Assembly (NCBI GenBank): GCA_035601195.1
Contig: DATNOU010000091.1
Span: 1 to 24,404 of the forward strand
From: JAIBJP01 sp035601195
GTDB taxonomy: Bacteria > Actinomycetota > Thermoleophilia > Gaiellales > Gaiellaceae
DNA: 24,404 nucleotides
Direction: 5' to 3'
Notes under the pieces: model-generated
Seen by the model: only the letters and a program-made list of their open reading frames with translations
The model's database searches: none
What the model was told of the DNA's origin: nothing
Shown here: one piece after another, positions 22,271 to 24,404 of the stretch
How the letters are laid out: each line of letters begins with the position of its first letter
Numbering within the stretch: position 1 is the stretch's first letter
Position numbers and translations under genes: made by a program

Positions 22271-23113
22271 CTAAGGAACGCGTGGCTTCGAAGGCCGCTC
22301 GTTCGCAGGTACGGGGAGCGGCACGTATTGCACGCTCGGACGCCGGCGCCCTGCCTGGGGGAAGAGCTCCATGAGCTCGTAGACCTCGTCCGGAAGCCCT
22401 ACTTCGACGGGTAGCTCGGGCTCCTTGGCCTCCTCGACCGTGATCGGATCGTCGTGCGTGTAATGGCCGCCGGCCAGCTCCTCCGCCAGTGAATCGGCCT
22501 TCTTCGTGTCCAGCCGCGGGGTGAGGAGGCCGCGGACGACCTCCTTCATGTGCCGGAGGGCCTTCTCCGCGACGTCGGCCATGATCAGCGTGCGGTCGTC
22601 GATCCTTTCTGCGGGCTTTCGCTCGATGACGCGGACGAGCGAGGCTGCAGGCAGATCCCCGAGCTGCGGATCCACCGGTCCGAGCACGGCAGCCGCATCC
22701 ATCCTGATCTCGTCCGCGGCAAGCGCGAGGAGCGTCCCTCCCGACATCGCGTAGTGAGGTACGAGCACGGTCACCTTGCCCGGATGGGCGCGCAGGGCGT
22801 ACGCGATCTGTTCGGCGGCGAGCACCAGGCCTCCCGGCGTGTGGAGGACGAGATCGATCGGCGTGTCGTCGGGCGTCATCCGGATCGCCCGTAGGACTGC
22901 CTCGGAGTCGTCGATGTCGATGAAGCGATAGAGGGGCACGCCGAGAAAGCCCACCGTCTCCTGACGGTGGATCATCGCGATAACCCTGCTCTTCCTCGTG
23001 CGCTGGAGGGCTGACAGCGCACGGGCTCGCCTCGCGGTCAGGGCCCATTGCTGCAGCGGGGGCACCAGGAAGAAGAGGACGAAAAGGACCGCGAAGAGAC
23101 TGCCCAGGTCCAT
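22271..23113 (-). CDS. Membrane-anchored SDH-family Clp-fold serine protease
   Basis: 280 residues. An N-terminal membrane helix (about 4-20, LFAVLFVLFFLVPPL) is followed by a basic stretch and a Clp/crotonase-fold domain of the serine dehydrogenase proteinase (SDH_sah) type: IDIDDSEAVLRAIRMTPDDTPIDLVLHTPGGLVLAAEQIA, then PHYAMSGGTLLALAADEI with nucleophile Ser124, and VLGPVDPQLGDLPA. This pattern is shared with SppA/NfeD-like proteases. The C-terminal 60 residues are acidic then Pro/Arg-rich and not conserved. Its target is unknown; membrane anchoring suggests processing of membrane or envelope proteins. ATG at 23113; TATACC at 23125-23130 on this strand could be a -10. Divergent from the next gene. 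Confidence 0.85.
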   Translation of the reverse strand: MDLGSLFAVLFVLFFLVPPLQQWALTARRARALSALQRTRKSRVIAMIHRQETVGFLGVPLYRFIDIDDSEAVLRAIRMTPDDTPIDLVLHTPGGLVLAAEQIAYALRAHPGKVTVLVPHYAMSGGTLLALAADEIRMDAAAVLGPVDPQLGDLPAASLVRVIERKPAERIDDRTLIMADVAEKALRHMKEVVRGLLTPRLDTKKADSLAEELAGGHYTHDDPITVEEAKEPELPVEVGLPDEVYELMELFPQAGRRRPSVQYVPLPVPANERPSKPRVP

Positions 23114-23145
23114 GCTGGCCGCAGGGTATACGGGAAGGGCGTGGC

Positions 23146-23151
23146 TAAACT
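23146..23151 (+). promoter_or_regulatory. -10 box TAAACT for leaderless small membrane-protein transcript
   Basis: TAAACT (TANNNT) ends six bases before the GTG at 23158. No ribosome site is visible. The 44-base divergent gap also holds a candidate -10 for the protease on the other strand. Confidence 0.5.
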
Positions 23152-23157
23152 CAGTCC

Positions 23158-23538
23158 GTGGACGGATTCCTCGACTGGTACTGGCTCGGTGTCCTGCTCG
23201 GCCTCGGCGTCGCTGACGGCGTCATCGGAAGGGAGGTGCGGCGGCCTCTGCTTGGGACGGCATCGCTCGCGCTCTTTGCCGCCTCGATCGTGATCGCGTT
23301 CCTCGCCCTCGAATGGTGGGCGTTCCTCGCCTTCGTCGCGGCGGCGCTCGTGAGCTGGCTCGCCCTCCGTCGCCTGTCCCCTGCCGCGCGGCTCGTCGCC
23401 GCGCTCGCTGCCGCAGCCATCGCGTTCGTTCCCGCGCTGGGTTACGCGCTCGCGGTTGGCGCCCCGATCGCCGGTGTACGGCTCGGCCGCCGAGCGAGCT
23501 CTCGTTTCGCGGGGCTCAGAGTGCTCGCCAAGGACTGA
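23158..23538 (+). CDS. Small membrane protein, unknown
   Basis: 126 residues from GTG at 23158. Four hydrophobic segments are visible: YWLGVLLGLGVADGVIG, ASLALFAASIVIAFLAL, WWAFLAFVAAALVSWLAL and AARLVAALAAAAIAFVPALGYALAVGAPI, with a basic C-terminal end GVRLGRRASSR. Composition is Ala/Leu-rich and I do not recognise a family. Its stop overlaps the likely CTG start of the phosphodiesterase gene, so the pair is probably one transcription unit. Confidence 0.75.
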   Translation: MDGFLDWYWLGVLLGLGVADGVIGREVRRPLLGTASLALFAASIVIAFLALEWWAFLAFVAAALVSWLALRRLSPAARLVAALAAAAIAFVPALGYALAVGAPIAGVRLGRRASSRFAGLRVLAKD

Positions 23539-24404
23539 CGGCCGTCGCTCGTAAGGGCCTGATCCTCGCGATCATCGACGGGCTCACGCCCTCGATGCTC
23601 GAGCACGGCCTCGACCAGGGACGCTTACCGGCGCTCGGTCTTCTCCACGAGTCAGGAACGTACGTCCAGGGGACGACCACGTTCCCCTCGGTCACCCCCG
23701 TCTGTCTTACGTCCATCGCGACCGGCGCGCATCCGGACGTCCACGGTGTGCCGCACCTCGTCTGGTACCACCGCGATGAACGTCGGGTCGTGGAATACGG
23801 CTCCTCCTTCGCGGCCGTCCGGGCGGCGGGCACCCGGCGCTCGATGAGGGACTCCATCTTCGCCATGGCCCACGAGCACGTCTCGCGGGATGCGTTGACG
23901 GTGTTCGAGGCTCTCGAGGACGAGGGCCTCGAGTGCGGTGCGATCAACTTCACGTGCTACCGCGGCCGGACGAGGCACGCGCTGAAGCTGCCCGTGCCGG
24001 CGGGCCGCAACCGCTGGTACGAAGCGGCCTGGGGGCCGCGTCGCTTCTTCTTCTTCAACCTCTACGAGTCGGATCCCACCGGGGCGCCGCTGGCAATCCG
24101 GTCGAGGCCGGAAGGGTCGATCGACGCGTACGCGGCCAGCATCGGACGATGGCTCGTGACGCGCGACGGCTTCGACTTCCTCGTCTTCTACCTCCCCGAC
24201 TACGACTACGCGTCGCACCTCGTGGGACCCGAGGGTGCGCTGCCCGCCCTCGAACGCGCCGATGCAAGCATCGGTGAGCTGATGGCAGCGGCCGGCGGGC
24301 CTGAGGAGTTCCTCGACCGCTACGCGATCATCGTTTGCTCGGATCATGGCCAGACGGCTGTAGAGCACATCGCGCGCCTTCCCGAAGCGTTCGCAGACCT
24401 CGCT
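23535..24404 (+). CDS. Type I phosphodiesterase/nucleotide pyrophosphatase (alkaline phosphatase superfamily), 3' truncated
   Basis: At least 290 residues, cut by the window end. The alkaline-phosphatase fold is visible: LILAIIDGL with metal-binding Asp15, TTFPSVTPVCLTSIATGAHPDVHGVPH with probable nucleophile Thr54, FYLPDYDYASHLVGPEG with Asp and His metal ligands, and IVCSDHGQT with the Asp-His pair. Family members hydrolyse phosphodiesters, nucleotide pyrophosphates or phosphonates; substrate unknown. No ATG, GTG or TTG lies at a sensible place: the first in-frame ATG cuts off strand 1. A CTG at 23535, overlapping the previous stop as CTGA, gives the right N-terminus and parallels the GTGA and TTGA overlaps in this window. 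That start is inferred. Confidence 0.8.
   Translation, partial: MTAVARKGLILAIIDGLTPSMLEHGLDQGRLPALGLLHESGTYVQGTTTFPSVTPVCLTSIATGAHPDVHGVPHLVWYHRDERRVVEYGSSFAAVRAAGTRRSMRDSIFAMAHEHVSRDALTVFEALEDEGLECGAINFTCYRGRTRHALKLPVPAGRNRWYEAAWGPRRFFFFNLYESDPTGAPLAIRSRPEGSIDAYAASIGRWLVTRDGFDFLVFYLPDYDYASHLVGPEGALPALERADASIGELMAAAGGPEEFLDRYAIIVCSDHGQTAVEHIARLPEAFADLA

Overview
The window looks like a chromosomal segment of a high-GC actinobacterium. The signs are strong G/C bias at third codon positions, frequent GTG and TTG starts, NTGA stop/start overlaps, lipoproteins with Gly-rich linkers, and TANNNT boxes placed about 6-7 bases before start codons, as in leaderless transcription. A deep-branching lineage such as Thermoleophilia is my guess from the gene mix; no rRNA is present to test it. 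I see no tRNA, CRISPR array, transposase or phage gene. Coding density is very high and there is no gene-free stretch above about 150 bases.

Layout. (1) 2-1456: the C-terminal end of an aldehyde dehydrogenase, an overlapping subtilisin-inhibitor-like lipoprotein, and a convergent YdcZ-type small membrane protein. (2) 1520-8709: a tightly packed operon with a GABA-type aminotransferase, a YdcSTUV/Pot-type ABC importer (ATPase, binding protein, two permeases), an EthD-like protein and two crotonases. (3) 8713-12009: an HtrA-like protease and a divergent PaaG-like isomerase, then a minus-strand set of two tandem paralogous lipoproteins and a GlsB/YeaQ membrane protein, and an XRE regulator with its own inverted repeat. 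(4) 12094-12731: two small coupled membrane proteins. (5) 12718-15720: paaA-paaB-paaC-paaD (phenylacetyl-CoA epoxidase) on the minus strand, divergent from a TetR gene, with a clear palindrome between them. (6) 15717-19614: a diacylglycerol-kinase-fold protein, then E1 alpha, E1 beta and E2 of a 2-oxoacid dehydrogenase. (7) 19691-24404: a secreted CHRD protein, a thioredoxin-fold protein lacking both active-site cysteines, a PLP decarboxylase, a membrane-anchored SDH/Clp-fold protease, a small membrane protein and the start of a type I phosphodiesterase.

How the genes may work together. The left part reads as uptake of an amine or omega-amino acid, transamination to a semialdehyde, oxidation to an acid, and beta-oxidation-like processing of the CoA ester. 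The middle part handles phenylacetyl-CoA through epoxidation (PaaABCD) and isomerisation to an oxepin (PaaG), under a TetR repressor. The E1/E2 genes could make an acyl-CoA directly from a 2-oxoacid. PaaE, PaaK, PaaZ and the E3 subunit are not in the window. The main unexplained features are two strong palindromes at the paaB/paaC junction, one resembling an inverted repeat 6.8 kb away, and the cysteine-less thioredoxin.
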